From assembly GCF_014596575.1 (NCBI RefSeq), contig NZ_NASZ01000002.1, forward strand, positions 1-64,000: a stretch of 64,000 nucleotides of DNA, given 5' to 3'. Each line of letters starts with the position of its first letter. The stretch's first letter is position 1. Under the pieces are notes generated by a model. It saw only the letters and a list, made by a program, of their open reading frames with translations. It was not told the DNA's origin and made no database searches. Of this stretch, positions 52,089 to 62,420 are shown in pieces. Source of the DNA: Flavobacterium pokkalii. GTDB taxonomy: Bacteria; Bacteroidota; Bacteroidia; Flavobacteriales; Flavobacteriaceae. The translations under genes were made by a program, and so were the position numbers.

Positions 52089-55000
52089 ATGAAGAACAAC
52101 TTTACTTTTGTAAAAATGAGACTTGCTTTTTTTGCTGTCTCATTTTTTTTAGTTACCCATTTCTCGAATGCCCAAACTTACAATTGGGTGGGGGGAGTAA
52201 GTACCAATTTTTACGACGTGAATAACTGGGACAATCCTGCTATTGATTTTACTAATTTAGCTTATGCTAATTTAACTATTGGAGTAGGAAATCCATACAA
52301 TCCGATAAATGTTGGACATTCGGGAAATGATGTTATAGCAAAACGTCCGGGAATTTTTACCACAAATGTTGGTGCGAATATTATTGTAACAGGTACACTT
52401 TACCCGAATAATGAAACGAATTTGAATGGAATAGTTACCTTAAATGGATCAGCAAATTTAAATAGTAGAAAATTCACTTATTTGGGTAAAGCAGCTACAG
52501 GAATTTTAAATATGAATTCCGGGATTTTTAATAGCAATTATAACTTTTATATAGGTAATGGTACTGGGGGTAATGGTACTGCAAATGTTTCGGGGGGAAC
52601 TCTTTATGCAAATGCTAATTTGGAAGTAGGAAACGGAACAGGAAATCCAATTGGAAATTTGAATATTACCGGAGGAACAGTAGATGTTAAGACTGCCATA
52701 AATATTGGAACGAATGGTCATGTTTTTATCAGTGGAATTGGCCAACTGATCGTAACAGGTGACAAAAAAACAGTACTTGAAAATTATGTCCTTAATGGAA
52801 AGATTAGTTGTCCTAATGGGCAATCATTAGCAGTGGTTTATAACGGAACCCGAACGACTGTAAATATATCACAGGATCCAAATAGAATGATTCAGGAATT
52901 TACCAACTATATTATTTTGAAAAATGGCAAAATTGAGGCTAAAATTCAAAAAGGAACCAGTAATATTCAATCTTTAAAAATTAACGGAGTAGAAACGCTG
53001 TTGCAAACTAATACGGCTAATCCAACACGTGTAGGGACTTACTACGATTTAACCACTTCAGCCGGATTTGAAACGGTGGGTGGTGCTGCTTTTTCAATCA
53101 AAGAAGAAACGACGGATTATATTGATGTTGCTTTTAGTCGTCCATATGCTTCGGGAGTCAATGCTACTCCGGTGGATGTTGAGATTCATTATGTGCTAAA
53201 AAAAGACGATGTAGGTTTATATACCTATTCGATTTTAAGACATAAAGCTGAATATCCTAGTTTTGATTTGGGATCCTGGAGACAGGTGATGTGGATTAAT
53301 AATGCGGTTACCGACAAAATTTGTGTGACGGACTTAAAAACCTGGAATATGCCTCAGCCGGGAGATAGCTGGGAAGCGACTGCTATTGCTGAGATTATTA
53401 AAATCACTTCAGGCGCTCGTGCCGGAAAGTATGATGGAAAATATGAGTTTTCGGAGAATTTAATTGATTTAAAAGCCTATGGGCATTCTTCTGATAAAAA
53501 TAATTTAGGAATTTGGGCGGTGACGGCGAATCATGAATATTTTAACGGAGGGCCAATGCACCATGATTTGAATGCGGCTGCGGGAATTATCCATGTTTGT
53601 ATGAATGGGGTACATTATAATGATAAAGGTTTTGTGATTCCTCAAGGTGAAGAATGGTCAAAAATTTACGGCCCTTATTTAATGTATGCCAATCAAAAAT
53701 CCACAGCAGTGGCTAACTGGGATGAAGCTAAAGCCAGAGCTGATCAGGATGCAAACGAATGGCCTTTTGCCTGGTTAACTAATACGCCGGAATATCCATT
53801 GGCTGCGGGACGAGGTAATATTACCGGAAATTTTTCGATTTCTGATCCGTTAAAATCGGAAGTAAACGGAGGTAATGCATGGATTGGAGTTACCCAATTG
53901 AGTACGGATTCAGGAGGGAACTGGCAATTTGAAGAAAAAAATTATCAATATTGGGTAAAAACCGATGCTTCAGGAAATTTTAATATCAAGAATGTACGTC
54001 CGGGAACCTATACGTTATTTGCTTATAAAGATGGAACAACGGGAGAATACCGTCAGGAAACGGTGGTTGTAACTGCAACGACTACTACCAATTTAGGTAA
54101 TGTAAACTGGGAAATTCCTCGTGTAAACGGCAAAATCGTTTTTGAAGTGGGTGTGCCAAACAGAACTGCTGCCGAATATAAGTTTGGTGATTTTGATTAT
54201 TGCGAAGGTTTTGTACAGGATAAATTTGCCAGTACATTTACTAATCCAATCGAATATAATGTAGAAGACAGAAACTGGAGTACGGTACTTCCTTATGTTC
54301 AATCGGGGTATTTTAAAACCGATGGAACAACTGAAAGATGGGATTGGAACATTAATTTTACTTTAACAGGGACTATTCCAGCAACCGGAAATGCAAAATT
54401 AACTATTGCTTACGCAAGTTCAGATCATGCGCAAAACTGGATTTATGTTAATGGAAGCCGTATAACTCCAAGTCTTAATTATCCGCCCAATGGAGGTGGA
54501 AATGCTTTCTTGAGACAATCCAATCATGCCAAATATGGATTAGCCACTTTTGATGTTCCTTACAGTAAATTAAAAGCAGGGAAAAATACCATTACGTTAA
54601 TTATGCCTTCTACTTCTTATTGGGGGAATCATGTGATGTATGATTATATTAGCTTAGAAGGGGATTTGTCTTCTACTTTTAATGTAATAGATACCGATAA
54701 AGATGGAGTGTCTGATGATTTGGATTTATGTCCGAATACGCCAACAGGAGAAACTGTTAATGCTTCTGGTTGTTCAGATAGTCAGATAGACGATGATAAT
54801 GATGGTTATTCCAAAATCAATGATTGTAATGATAATGATGATGCTGTTCACGAGCCAATTTTGTATTATGTTGATGCTGATCATGATGGATTTGGGTCAA
54901 CCGAAATAGTAATGTTGTGTTCATCAGTAGCACCGGAAGGATATGCGACAAATAATACGGATTGTGACGACAATAAATTATTATATGCAGATAATGATGG

Positions 55001-55709
55001 TGATGGTCTTGGTGCGGGTTCGGCTGTAGCCTGTGGTGTAGAAAACAATGATGATTGTGATGATACTAATGCTATTCAGTTGACAGCTTCAATTCCTGAT
55101 GTGTATGCTGTTAACAATACACAGCAGAAAAACACCATTTATGTAGGTTATGGAGTTGGGTTTTTAAATATAAAAGTGGTACCGGCAGGCGGAACAGCAC
55201 CTTATTCATATGTATGGAGTACTAATCAAAGGGATCAAACCATAACAGTATCCCATGCAGGAAGTTATACCGTAATAATAACTGATGCTAAGGGCTGTCA
55301 AACTTCAGCTTCTATTGATGTTAGTGCAATAAATGTACAATGCGGAAACTCAGGAGATAAAGTTATGGTTTGTCATAATGGTCAGGAAACTTGTATCAGT
55401 TCAAGTGCAGTTCAGGCTCATTTGAATCATGGTGACAAATTAGGAAGCTGCAATAATCCAGCTAATGGTATCACTGAAAATGTTGCGGTTTTCCCTAATC
55501 CGGTTGCTACGCTTCTAACTGTTAAAGTAGATAAGGTTTATGATGGAGCAGAACTTGCACTCTATGATGTTTTATCAAGAAAAGTGAAATCAGAACCTTT
55601 GATGGATACAATGCAATTGATATCGGTGAGTAATTTATACCGAGGGATCTATTTTTTACATGTTAAAAATGGACAATATTACACAATCAAAGCTATCATT
55701 AAAGAATAA
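52089..55709 (+). CDS. PL4 rhamnogalacturonan lyase, multidomain, type IX-secreted
   Basis: 1206 aa. Signal peptide (to about 28); 30-255 is a beta-helical region of short repeats (NMNSGIFNSNYNFYIGNGTGG, NVSGGTLYANANLEVGNGTG), as in autotransporter passengers; 270-570 is the PL4 catalytic fold (YYDLTTSAGFETVG, GSWRQVMWIN); 575-660 is a fibronectin-III-like domain and 670-860 a carbohydrate-binding module, both usual for PL4. From 866 come thrombospondin type-3-like calcium repeats (DTDKDGVSDDLDLCP, DADHDGFGS, DNDGDGLGAGS), a PKD/SprB-like segment, and a C-terminal domain (VAVFPNPVATLLTVKV near 1132 to the end) marking T9SS export. It cleaves the rhamnogalacturonan-I backbone. Confidence 0.9.
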   Translation: MKNNFTFVKMRLAFFAVSFFLVTHFSNAQTYNWVGGVSTNFYDVNNWDNPAIDFTNLAYANLTIGVGNPYNPINVGHSGNDVIAKRPGIFTTNVGANIIVTGTLYPNNETNLNGIVTLNGSANLNSRKFTYLGKAATGILNMNSGIFNSNYNFYIGNGTGGNGTANVSGGTLYANANLEVGNGTGNPIGNLNITGGTVDVKTAINIGTNGHVFISGIGQLIVTGDKKTVLENYVLNGKISCPNGQSLAVVYNGTRTTVNISQDPNRMIQEFTNYIILKNGKIEAKIQKGTSNIQSLKINGVETLLQTNTANPTRVGTYYDLTTSAGFETVGGAAFSIKEETTDYIDVAFSRPYASGVNATPVDVEIHYVLKKDDVGLYTYSILRHKAEYPSFDLGSWRQVMWINNAVTDKICVTDLKTWNMPQPGDSWEATAIAEIIKITSGARAGKYDGKYEFSENLIDLKAYGHSSDKNNLGIWAVTANHEYFNGGPMHHDLNAAAGIIHVCMNGVHYNDKGFVIPQGEEWSKIYGPYLMYANQKSTAVANWDEAKARADQDANEWPFAWLTNTPEYPLAAGRGNITGNFSISDPLKSEVNGGNAWIGVTQLSTDSGGNWQFEEKNYQYWVKTDASGNFNIKNVRPGTYTLFAYKDGTTGEYRQETVVVTATTTTNLGNVNWEIPRVNGKIVFEVGVPNRTAAEYKFGDFDYCEGFVQDKFASTFTNPIEYNVEDRNWSTVLPYVQSGYFKTDGTTERWDWNINFTLTGTIPATGNAKLTIAYASSDHAQNWIYVNGSRITPSLNYPPNGGGNAFLRQSNHAKYGLATFDVPYSKLKAGKNTITLIMPSTSYWGNHVMYDYISLEGDLSSTFNVIDTDKDGVSDDLDLCPNTPTGETVNASGCSDSQIDDDNDGYSKINDCNDNDDAVHEPILYYVDADHDGFGSTEIVMLCSSVAPEGYATNNTDCDDNKLLYADNDGDGLGAGSAVACGVENNDDCDDTNAIQLTASIPDVYAVNNTQQKNTIYVGYGVGFLNIKVVPAGGTAPYSYVWSTNQRDQTITVSHAGSYTVIITDAKGCQTSASIDVSAINVQCGNSGDKVMVCHNGQETCISSSAVQAHLNHGDKLGSCNNPANGITENVAVFPNPVATLLTVKVDKVYDGAELALYDVLSRKVKSEPLMDTMQLISVSNLYRGIYFLHVKNGQYYTIKAIIKE

Positions 55710-55845
55710 CGAATTCTTTTAAAATCAAAGTACATTACCCTCAAAAAGTTAAACACTATTGGGGGTGTTTTTATGGAAAGAAAAGTTAAGTACAATTATG
55801 AAATTAAAAGAAAATATTTTTTGAAATAATCCATTAATTATTTTA

Positions 55846-55887
55846 AAAACCAGATTGATGAGTTTGTATTAAATCAGTCTGGTTTTT
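55846..55887 (+). terminator. Terminator of the PL4 gene
   Basis: AAAACCAGATTGAT pairs with ATCAGTCTGGTTTT with one mismatch and a T run. The 365-nt gap after PL4 otherwise holds AT-rich DNA and the palindrome listed next. Confidence 0.75.
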
Positions 55888-55978
55888 GCATTTATAGTAT
55901 ATTTTCGGGTAAAAATTAACGGGTTTTGTTTTATTTTTTCTTTTTTGGTTTTTTATTATAAAAATATTTATACTTTTG

Positions 55979-55990
55979 GTAATCGATTAC
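55979..55990. promoter_or_regulatory. Palindrome upstream of the GntR-type regulator
   Basis: GTAATCGATTAC is a perfect 12-bp palindrome 85 nt before the regulator start and is a candidate autoregulatory operator. I did not see it elsewhere in the locus. Confidence 0.45.
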
Positions 55991-56074
55991 ATTGTTTTTG
56001 TTAGAGAATATTGTTTACTTTTATAGAGTAGCAGAAGGGTTTAAAGGAAGAGTAGCAACTAAATTTACACTGAG

Positions 56075-57151
56075 ATGGAAAAGTTTTTGACTAAAGAAAT
56101 GGTTGATGAAGGGGTTTCATTTACAATGAGTTTGAGTGAAAATTCCAGGATTCCAAAATACAAACAAATAGTAGATTCTATAATTGAGAGTATCGCTACA
56201 GGCAAATTACAAATAGATCAAAAACTACCGTCGATTAACATGCTCAGCGAAGAGTTTTATCTTTCGAGAGATACTGTTGAAAAAGCCTATAACATTTTAA
56301 AGAAGCGAAAAATAATTACGCCTATCAGAGGAAAGGGTTATTATGTTACGCGAACCAAATTGATTTCTAAAGTCAATGTACTTTTTTTAGTCAATAAGTT
56401 GAGTTCTTATAAAATGAGGATTTATAATTCCTTTATCAATACTATTGGAGGAAATTCTCAAACAGATTTACATATTTATCATTGCGACCAAACACTTTTT
56501 TTAAATCTGATTGATAAGTATTTAGGGGCTTATGATTATTATGTAATTATGCCTCATTTTAAGACGGATAATTTAACTCATTTTAGTTCAGGCGAAGGCG
56601 TTTTACAGGCTATCAAGAAGATTCCAAAAGATAAATTGGTAATCTTGGATAATAATAAAGGGATTGAAGATTCTGAAATTGAAGTTTGTCAGGATTATGA
56701 AAATGATATTTACGGTGCTTTAAAGCAGGGAATTGAAAAAATTTCAAGATATAATAAACTGATATTAATTTATCCTGAAAGTTCCGTTTATCCTTATCCA
56801 AGAAGGATTTTGAACGGTTTCAAGCGTTTTTGCGTGGATTCAGGGATGGAGTACGAGGTGTTAAGAGAGGTTTATGACGATATCGTTTTGAAAAAAGGCG
56901 ATTTGTTTATCACCATTGAAGAATCGGATTTGGTGAGTTTGGTGAAACAAATTCGTGATAAGGATTTTGAATTAGGAAGGGAAATTGGTGTGATTTCGTA
57001 TAATGATACCCCGTTGAAAGAATTACTTGGAATTACCGTAATCTCTACCGATTTTAAAATGATGGGAGTAACTGCCGCCAATATGATTTTGAATAAAGAA
57101 TCCGGAAAGATTAAAAATCCATTCAATTTTATTGATCGAAATTCAATTTAG
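56075..57151 (+). CDS. GntR family regulator with a sugar-binding-protein-like C-terminus
   Basis: 358 aa. Residues 20-95 are the winged helix of GntR proteins (IPKYKQIVDSIIESIATGKLQIDQKLPSINMLSEEFYLSRDTVEKAYNILKKRKIITP region), and residues 100-350 resemble the periplasmic-binding-like effector domain of the AraR/LacI type (YVIMPHF, KLVILDN, IGVISYNDTPLKELLGITVISTDFKMMG). This architecture senses a sugar directly. It sits between PL4 and the second SusCD operon, so it may govern rhamnose or uronate use. No hybrid two-component sensor is seen in the window. Confidence 0.88.
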   Translation: MEKFLTKEMVDEGVSFTMSLSENSRIPKYKQIVDSIIESIATGKLQIDQKLPSINMLSEEFYLSRDTVEKAYNILKKRKIITPIRGKGYYVTRTKLISKVNVLFLVNKLSSYKMRIYNSFINTIGGNSQTDLHIYHCDQTLFLNLIDKYLGAYDYYVIMPHFKTDNLTHFSSGEGVLQAIKKIPKDKLVILDNNKGIEDSEIEVCQDYENDIYGALKQGIEKISRYNKLILIYPESSVYPYPRRILNGFKRFCVDSGMEYEVLREVYDDIVLKKGDLFITIEESDLVSLVKQIRDKDFELGREIGVISYNDTPLKELLGITVISTDFKMMGVTAANMILNKESGKIKNPFNFIDRNSI

Positions 57152-57177
57152 ATTTTTTTTCAGAAGAATAAAAAAAG

Positions 57178-57215
57178 AAAAACCTTGTAAATCAAATCAC
57201 TTACAAGGTTTTTTG
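57178..57215 (+). terminator. Terminator of the GntR-type gene
   Basis: AAAAACCTTGTAA and TTACAAGGTTTTTT form a perfect 13-bp stem with a ten-base loop. Confidence 0.85.
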
Positions 57216-57232
57216 TTAAAATTTAAGTGTAT

Positions 57233-57267
57233 AAAGAGGAGGCTTTCACACAAGCCTCCTCTTTTTT
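57233..57267 (-). terminator. Terminator of the second SusCD operon
   Basis: AAAGAGGAGGCTT and AGCCTCCTCTTT form a 12-bp stem, a few bases past the SusD stop on the minus strand. Confidence 0.75.
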
Positions 57268-57272
57268 AGATA

Positions 57273-59222
57273 TTAAAAATAACCAGGATTTTGCATTTCT
57301 TCTTTTTCTGAGGCAGTTAGAGGTCTTCCGTTTTTGGTAATACCATCTAAGAATGTTTGAGGAATCGGACGAAGATTGTGGTATTCTTGGATATTAGGTT
57401 TGGCTTCTGGGTTGAATTCTCTTGCTCTTGCTATTAAAGTTTTTGTTCTGCTTAGGTCTTCCCATCTGTGGAATTCTCCGCAGAGTTCACGAGTACGTTC
57501 GTTTAGTACTAAACAAAGCATACGATCATAATCGGTTGTGTAGCCTAATTTAGTAATAACAGCTTCATCAGTAGGAGGTAAGCTGCTGATACTGGAGATA
57601 TTTAGATTGGTTGCATCGGTAGTAACTGTAATGTTATTGGATTCATAGTATGAGTTTTCAGGCATAAACGAAACTCCTCTACCTCCTTGTCGAGCTGTTG
57701 CCCATGCGGCACTACCATCAGTATAGGCTGCGCGATCTTCTCCGGATTTATACGTAGCGCGATTTCTAACAATATTGATATAGCTTAAGGCATCGCTGTA
57801 AGAACCTGTGCCTAATTTTGCCAGACGGATTTTAGCTTCTGCAGCCATTAAGTAAGTTTCGGCTGAACGGGCTAATATAATGTCTCTACTACCTTTTGTA
57901 GCATTAAAATCAAGTCTGGAGCCATCCATGTATTTGCTTAAAGAAGGGAATCGTACATCTTTCATTAAGCCAAAATTATCAGCGGCATAGGCTACAAATA
58001 CGCTCGGAATTGTTTTTCCGGTTTTAGGATCAATAATAGTTCCGTTGTTTCTGGTTAAAGCAAATCGAGTGTCAGTAGGACTATTCATAATATACATAAT
58101 TCCTAAATCGCCATTAACATAGCCACTTCCTGCTGCGGCATTATTAACCAGACTTTTAGTTTGAAAACTTTTCCAGAAACGGGAATCATTTACTTTATCA
58201 TAAATATCATAAGTAAAATAAGTTGGTGCTAAACGGCTAAACGGTCTTCCCCCTGAAGTATTACGAATCATTTGTGGTAATTGATCATAAGTAGAAATGA
58301 AATACAAATGTTGTTGGTTACCACCAGTAGTTAATGCATTGGAGTTAAAATCTGCAGACAATATCAATTCGGCTAATTTTTCGTTTGGTCCATCAGCTGC
58401 TTTGAAATCCCATAAATTAACATAGTTAGGCGCTAAAGTATGACGCGTGATTACATCGTCACATAAGGTAACTACTTGTTGTAAGTCAGCTGCTTTTGTA
58501 GTTGAATTCCATGCATCATTGATTTCGCTCGCACGTGTTAAATAGGCTTTTGCTAAATAATGAGCAGCAGCATCTTTGGTTATTTTATTTGGTCCACCTG
58601 TGTTGACTAAAAGATTGTAAGCTTGTGTGAAATCTTCGATAACTTGGTTTAGAACTTCTTCTGGTGTAGCTCTGGTGAATTCTGATTCCACGGTGTTGCC
58701 TATGGATAATTTTAAAGGTACTCCTCCATATTGTCTAACTAATTTTAAATAATTATAAGCTCTCATAAAGTAGCCTTCTCCTAAAGCAATTTTTTTGATA
58801 GCGTCATTGGTTGAATTAATAGCTGTGGCAGCTTGAATTAATTGATTGGCATTCCCAATTCCAATGTATAAATTATCCCAGTTGGTATGTGCTGCAACTG
58901 TATTGGAGTTGGAAACTGTTACAAAGGAACCAAATCCGGAAGCATACGAATTCCACAGTCCATTTGAAGGGTCTCCTCCTACGTGAAATTCATCTGTTCC
59001 TGATTGGTTGGCTGTCAGAGGGACTTCACGATTCATATCTAAAGCAAAAACCTGATAATAAGTTCCTACTGAAAAAGCTAAAATTCCTTCTTCACTATTT
59101 AAATAATCTTTACTGTAAGCGGTAGTTAGTTTTTCATCTAAAAAATCCTGACTACATGAAGTACTTAATCCTAGAGTTGCAACTAGTATTAAATTGATGT
59201 ATAATGTTTTGTAATTTTTCAT
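57273..59222 (-). CDS. SusD-like surface glycan-binding lipoprotein, pair 2
   Basis: 649 aa, larger than pair 1 and typical of long RagB/SusD proteins. Lipobox LSTSC near 19-23; SusD helices (DNLYIGIGNANQLIQAA, KIALGEGYFMRAYNYLKLVRQYGGVPL) and the C-terminal domain (ARSAETYLMAAEAKIRLAKLG, VLNERTRELCGEFHRWEDLSRTK) to the QNPGYF-like EMQNPGYF end. It pairs with the SusC gene 19 nt upstream on the same strand. Confidence 0.95.
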   Translation of the reverse strand: MKNYKTLYINLILVATLGLSTSCSQDFLDEKLTTAYSKDYLNSEEGILAFSVGTYYQVFALDMNREVPLTANQSGTDEFHVGGDPSNGLWNSYASGFGSFVTVSNSNTVAAHTNWDNLYIGIGNANQLIQAATAINSTNDAIKKIALGEGYFMRAYNYLKLVRQYGGVPLKLSIGNTVESEFTRATPEEVLNQVIEDFTQAYNLLVNTGGPNKITKDAAAHYLAKAYLTRASEINDAWNSTTKAADLQQVVTLCDDVITRHTLAPNYVNLWDFKAADGPNEKLAELILSADFNSNALTTGGNQQHLYFISTYDQLPQMIRNTSGGRPFSRLAPTYFTYDIYDKVNDSRFWKSFQTKSLVNNAAAGSGYVNGDLGIMYIMNSPTDTRFALTRNNGTIIDPKTGKTIPSVFVAYAADNFGLMKDVRFPSLSKYMDGSRLDFNATKGSRDIILARSAETYLMAAEAKIRLAKLGTGSYSDALSYINIVRNRATYKSGEDRAAYTDGSAAWATARQGGRGVSFMPENSYYESNNITVTTDATNLNISSISSLPPTDEAVITKLGYTTDYDRMLCLVLNERTRELCGEFHRWEDLSRTKTLIARAREFNPEAKPNIQEYHNLRPIPQTFLDGITKNGRPLTASEKEEMQNPGYF

Positions 59223-59241
59223 AATTTATTTTTTTAAATCT

Positions 59242-62200
59242 TTAGAATTGAACATTTAATCCTAATGTAAATCCTCTGTTAGAAAAAGTAGTTCTAGTGT
59301 CTAAGTCAACCCATTTTACTTTTGAGAAAATCATACCTGGATTGGCTGCCTGCATATACACTCTTAATCTGGATAGTCCTAGTGTTTTTACAAAATCTTC
59401 TTCGAAGTTATAACCAAGAGAAATGTTTCTAATTTTTAAGAAAGAACCGTTTTTGTAACCAAAAATAGAATTGTATATGTCACCTGTACCGGCTGAAAAG
59501 AAAGGTTTTTGGTATTCTCCATCCGTATTGTCGTCTGTGTAATAATCTAATTTTCTCTGGCTGGTTTTTCCGCTTAAGTTTTCTCCTCCCACATTGTATA
59601 AATAGCCAAAACGTCCAATAATGAAAATTGATAACTCAATATTTTTGTAATTGAAGGTGTTAGTTAAACCAGCTATGTATTTAGGTTCAGTACTTCCTAA
59701 GACTTTACGGTCATCATTTGGTGATATTTTGTAATCACCATTTTGGTCTACTGGTCTGGCATTTCCAAAAGTGAAAATAGGATTTCCTGCCGGATCTTTA
59801 AATTTTGCCATTTCTTCAGCATCCTCTGGTCTCCAAACCCCATTATATTCAAATCCATAGATTACTCCTTGAGTTTGTCCTATGAATAAGGTGTTGTTGA
59901 TGTCGTCAAATTTACCGTTTTGTAACTCAACTATTGTGCTTTTCTGGTAAGAGGCACTTAAGTTAGAACTCCATTCAAAGTCGGCTGTTTTTACATTTGT
60001 TGTGTTTAATGTTAATTCAATACCGTTTCCTTTTGTTTTACCCACATTTTGGAGTGTTGTGAGGTAACCTGTAACAGATGGGATGCTTCTTTCAAATAAT
60101 AAATCATTTGTTTTTGAAGTATAATATTCTAAACTTCCTGATACTCTATTATTGAATAATCCAAAATCAACACCATAGTTGTATTGAGTTGTTTTTTCCC
60201 ACCCTAAGCCAAAGTTTCCTAATTTTTGATTGTTTAAAACTCCAGATGATGTTGAATAAAGTACTTGTGTTAATGGAGGTTGAGTGTCGTATGGGTCAAC
60301 CGCTGCATTACCAGTAACACCATAACCGGCTCTTAATTTTAAGGCATTGAGCCATGAAATATCCTGAAGGAAATTTTCTTTGTCAATACGCCATGCCAGA
60401 GAGGCACTTGGAAAATAATCGCCTCTGTTAATTTTTGCTAATTGTGAAGCGGCATCATAACGTAGAGATGCAGTTACTAAATATTTATCATCAAATCCAT
60501 AGGTAAGCCTACCCATATAGGAGAATAATCCTTTTTCAGCGAAATCTGATGAATAATTATTTAGTGTAACATTTTGTGGAGTAAGTGCATTCCATTTATT
60601 TTCCGGATTTTTGATGTTTTCTGCTGACATAGTACTTACCTCATAAGTATATTGAGTTTGACTTTGTAATAAAGTGGCTCCAAAATCGTGTTTGCCAATT
60701 GTTTTGTTGTATAAAATCAAGTTATCCAATGTGTAAGAAATAACCTGGTTTTTTTCTAATGAAGCAAAACTGGTTCCTGATCGAGCAGAGGATTGACCAT
60801 TTAGGAATACTCCGTTTCGGTAAGAAGTGATGTCAGGACCAAAATTTACTCTGTATTTTAATCCGTCTAATTTTTTTGAAAATCCTCCAAAATCGAGTTG
60901 AGCATAGAAACTACCAAATATTTTAAGTGTTAATCTTTGATCCTGAGAGTATTTATATTCTTGATAGACATTTCTAATAGTAGAATCTCCTCCCGGGTTT
61001 TGAATTCTGTTTCCGTCGGCATCAAGAGGTACTGCGTAAGGTAAATTTTGTCTGGCTGTGATGTAAATTCCATCAGAACTCGCTACTGCTGATCTTCCGA
61101 CATTAGATAATCCATATTCATTTAAGCCATAACTAGTGTTAATATTAGCTCCCATTGAGAACCACTCGGTAGGAGTGATATCAACATTAGCAATACCGTT
61201 GTAACGTCGGTAGCTTTGACCTTTTAAGGTTCCGGTATTGTCCAGATATCCAAAAGAACCATAAGCTTTCATTTTTTCAGTACCACCGCTAACACTTAAA
61301 GTGTGTTGTTGTGTAACTCCGGTTTGAGTAACATATTTAGTCCAATCGGTAGTGCTTACTTTAGAACCATCCCAAGTTCCTCCTGCCCATCCTTTTTCTA
61401 TGTTAGCCCAGGCTGAAGGATCAGCTGTTGCTAAAAAGATATCTTTGTCATTAGCTATAGTTGGTGCATTTCCAGGAGCAAATGCTGATGGGTTTGAGTA
61501 ATATCTGGCCCAACGACGTAATTCTATATATTCACCGGCATTCATTAATGGGGCGAATTCATGAATTTTTTCAGTGCTTACAGCTGTGTCGTAGTTTAAG
61601 GTGAATTTTCCATTTTTCCCTTTTTTGGTAGAAACGATAATAACCCCATTAGCTCCGCGAGAACCATAAATAGCTGTAGCTGAGGCGTCTTTTAATACAT
61701 CGATAGATTCGATATCATTTGGGTTTATGAAATCAATTCCTCCTGAGTTCAATGGTATTCCGTCTACTACGTATAGAGGTGAGTTAGAAGCAGTAATAGA
61801 ACGTGATCCACGTATATTGATGTTTCCAACAGTTCCGGGACGTTCGTTAGAGCTAATGTCAACCCCGGCGGCTTTTCCCTGCATGGCCTGAACCGCATTT
61901 TGTACCGGTCTCGAGGCTATTTCTTCTGCTCCAACACTTACGACAGATCCTGTTAAGTCCTTTTTCTTTCTGGTTCCGTAACCTACTACTACAACTTCTT
62001 CCAGTTTTGCACCTTCTTCTTCTAATTTAATATTAATGGTTTTTTGGTTTCCTACTTTTATTTCGATTGATTTCATCCCGATAAATGAAGCTACGAGGAT
62101 GTCTTCAGGTTTTGCTTTGATGGCAAATTTTCCATCAAAATCAGTTTGGACACCGTTAGTGCTGTTTTTGATTAATACATTGGCTCCGGGAATTGGCATG

Positions 62201-62310
62201 CCAGTATTGTCTTTGATGGTTCCTGTAATGGTATTGGTTTGTGCAAAAGTGTACATCCCGCTGAGTAGGATGCTGCATAAAACCAGATACTTTAAAAATA
62301 AATGTTTCAT
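59242..62310 (-). CDS. SusC-like TonB-dependent oligosaccharide transporter, pair 2
   Basis: 1022 aa. Signal peptide (1-23), carboxypeptidase-like domain (GTIKDNTGMPIPGANVLIKNS, DFDGKFAIKA), TonB box segment (KLEEVVVVGYGTRKKKD), plug (VDISSNERPGTVG, NIRGSRSITASNSPLYVVDGIPL, ESIDVLKDASATAIYGSRGANGVIIVSTKKG) and barrel. It differs enough from the pair 1 transporter to suggest another oligomer class. Minus-strand transcription starts in the 499-nt gap shared with the CE12 gene, where a strong copy of the locus promoter element lies. Confidence 0.96.
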   Translation of the reverse strand: MKHLFLKYLVLCSILLSGMYTFAQTNTITGTIKDNTGMPIPGANVLIKNSTNGVQTDFDGKFAIKAKPEDILVASFIGMKSIEIKVGNQKTINIKLEEEGAKLEEVVVVGYGTRKKKDLTGSVVSVGAEEIASRPVQNAVQAMQGKAAGVDISSNERPGTVGNINIRGSRSITASNSPLYVVDGIPLNSGGIDFINPNDIESIDVLKDASATAIYGSRGANGVIIVSTKKGKNGKFTLNYDTAVSTEKIHEFAPLMNAGEYIELRRWARYYSNPSAFAPGNAPTIANDKDIFLATADPSAWANIEKGWAGGTWDGSKVSTTDWTKYVTQTGVTQQHTLSVSGGTEKMKAYGSFGYLDNTGTLKGQSYRRYNGIANVDITPTEWFSMGANINTSYGLNEYGLSNVGRSAVASSDGIYITARQNLPYAVPLDADGNRIQNPGGDSTIRNVYQEYKYSQDQRLTLKIFGSFYAQLDFGGFSKKLDGLKYRVNFGPDITSYRNGVFLNGQSSARSGTSFASLEKNQVISYTLDNLILYNKTIGKHDFGATLLQSQTQYTYEVSTMSAENIKNPENKWNALTPQNVTLNNYSSDFAEKGLFSYMGRLTYGFDDKYLVTASLRYDAASQLAKINRGDYFPSASLAWRIDKENFLQDISWLNALKLRAGYGVTGNAAVDPYDTQPPLTQVLYSTSSGVLNNQKLGNFGLGWEKTTQYNYGVDFGLFNNRVSGSLEYYTSKTNDLLFERSIPSVTGYLTTLQNVGKTKGNGIELTLNTTNVKTADFEWSSNLSASYQKSTIVELQNGKFDDINNTLFIGQTQGVIYGFEYNGVWRPEDAEEMAKFKDPAGNPIFTFGNARPVDQNGDYKISPNDDRKVLGSTEPKYIAGLTNTFNYKNIELSIFIIGRFGYLYNVGGENLSGKTSQRKLDYYTDDNTDGEYQKPFFSAGTGDIYNSIFGYKNGSFLKIRNISLGYNFEEDFVKTLGLSRLRVYMQAANPGMIFSKVKWVDLDTRTTFSNRGFTLGLNVQF

Positions 62311-62420
62311 AAAAAATGGTTTTGGTTAATTAATTGGTTTAGTTGTGAAATGTGTTTGTGTTAATTTTTTTGGTTGTTTTTTTTGAAGTGCATAAAAATT
62401 GATTCTTTTTTTTGTTGATA

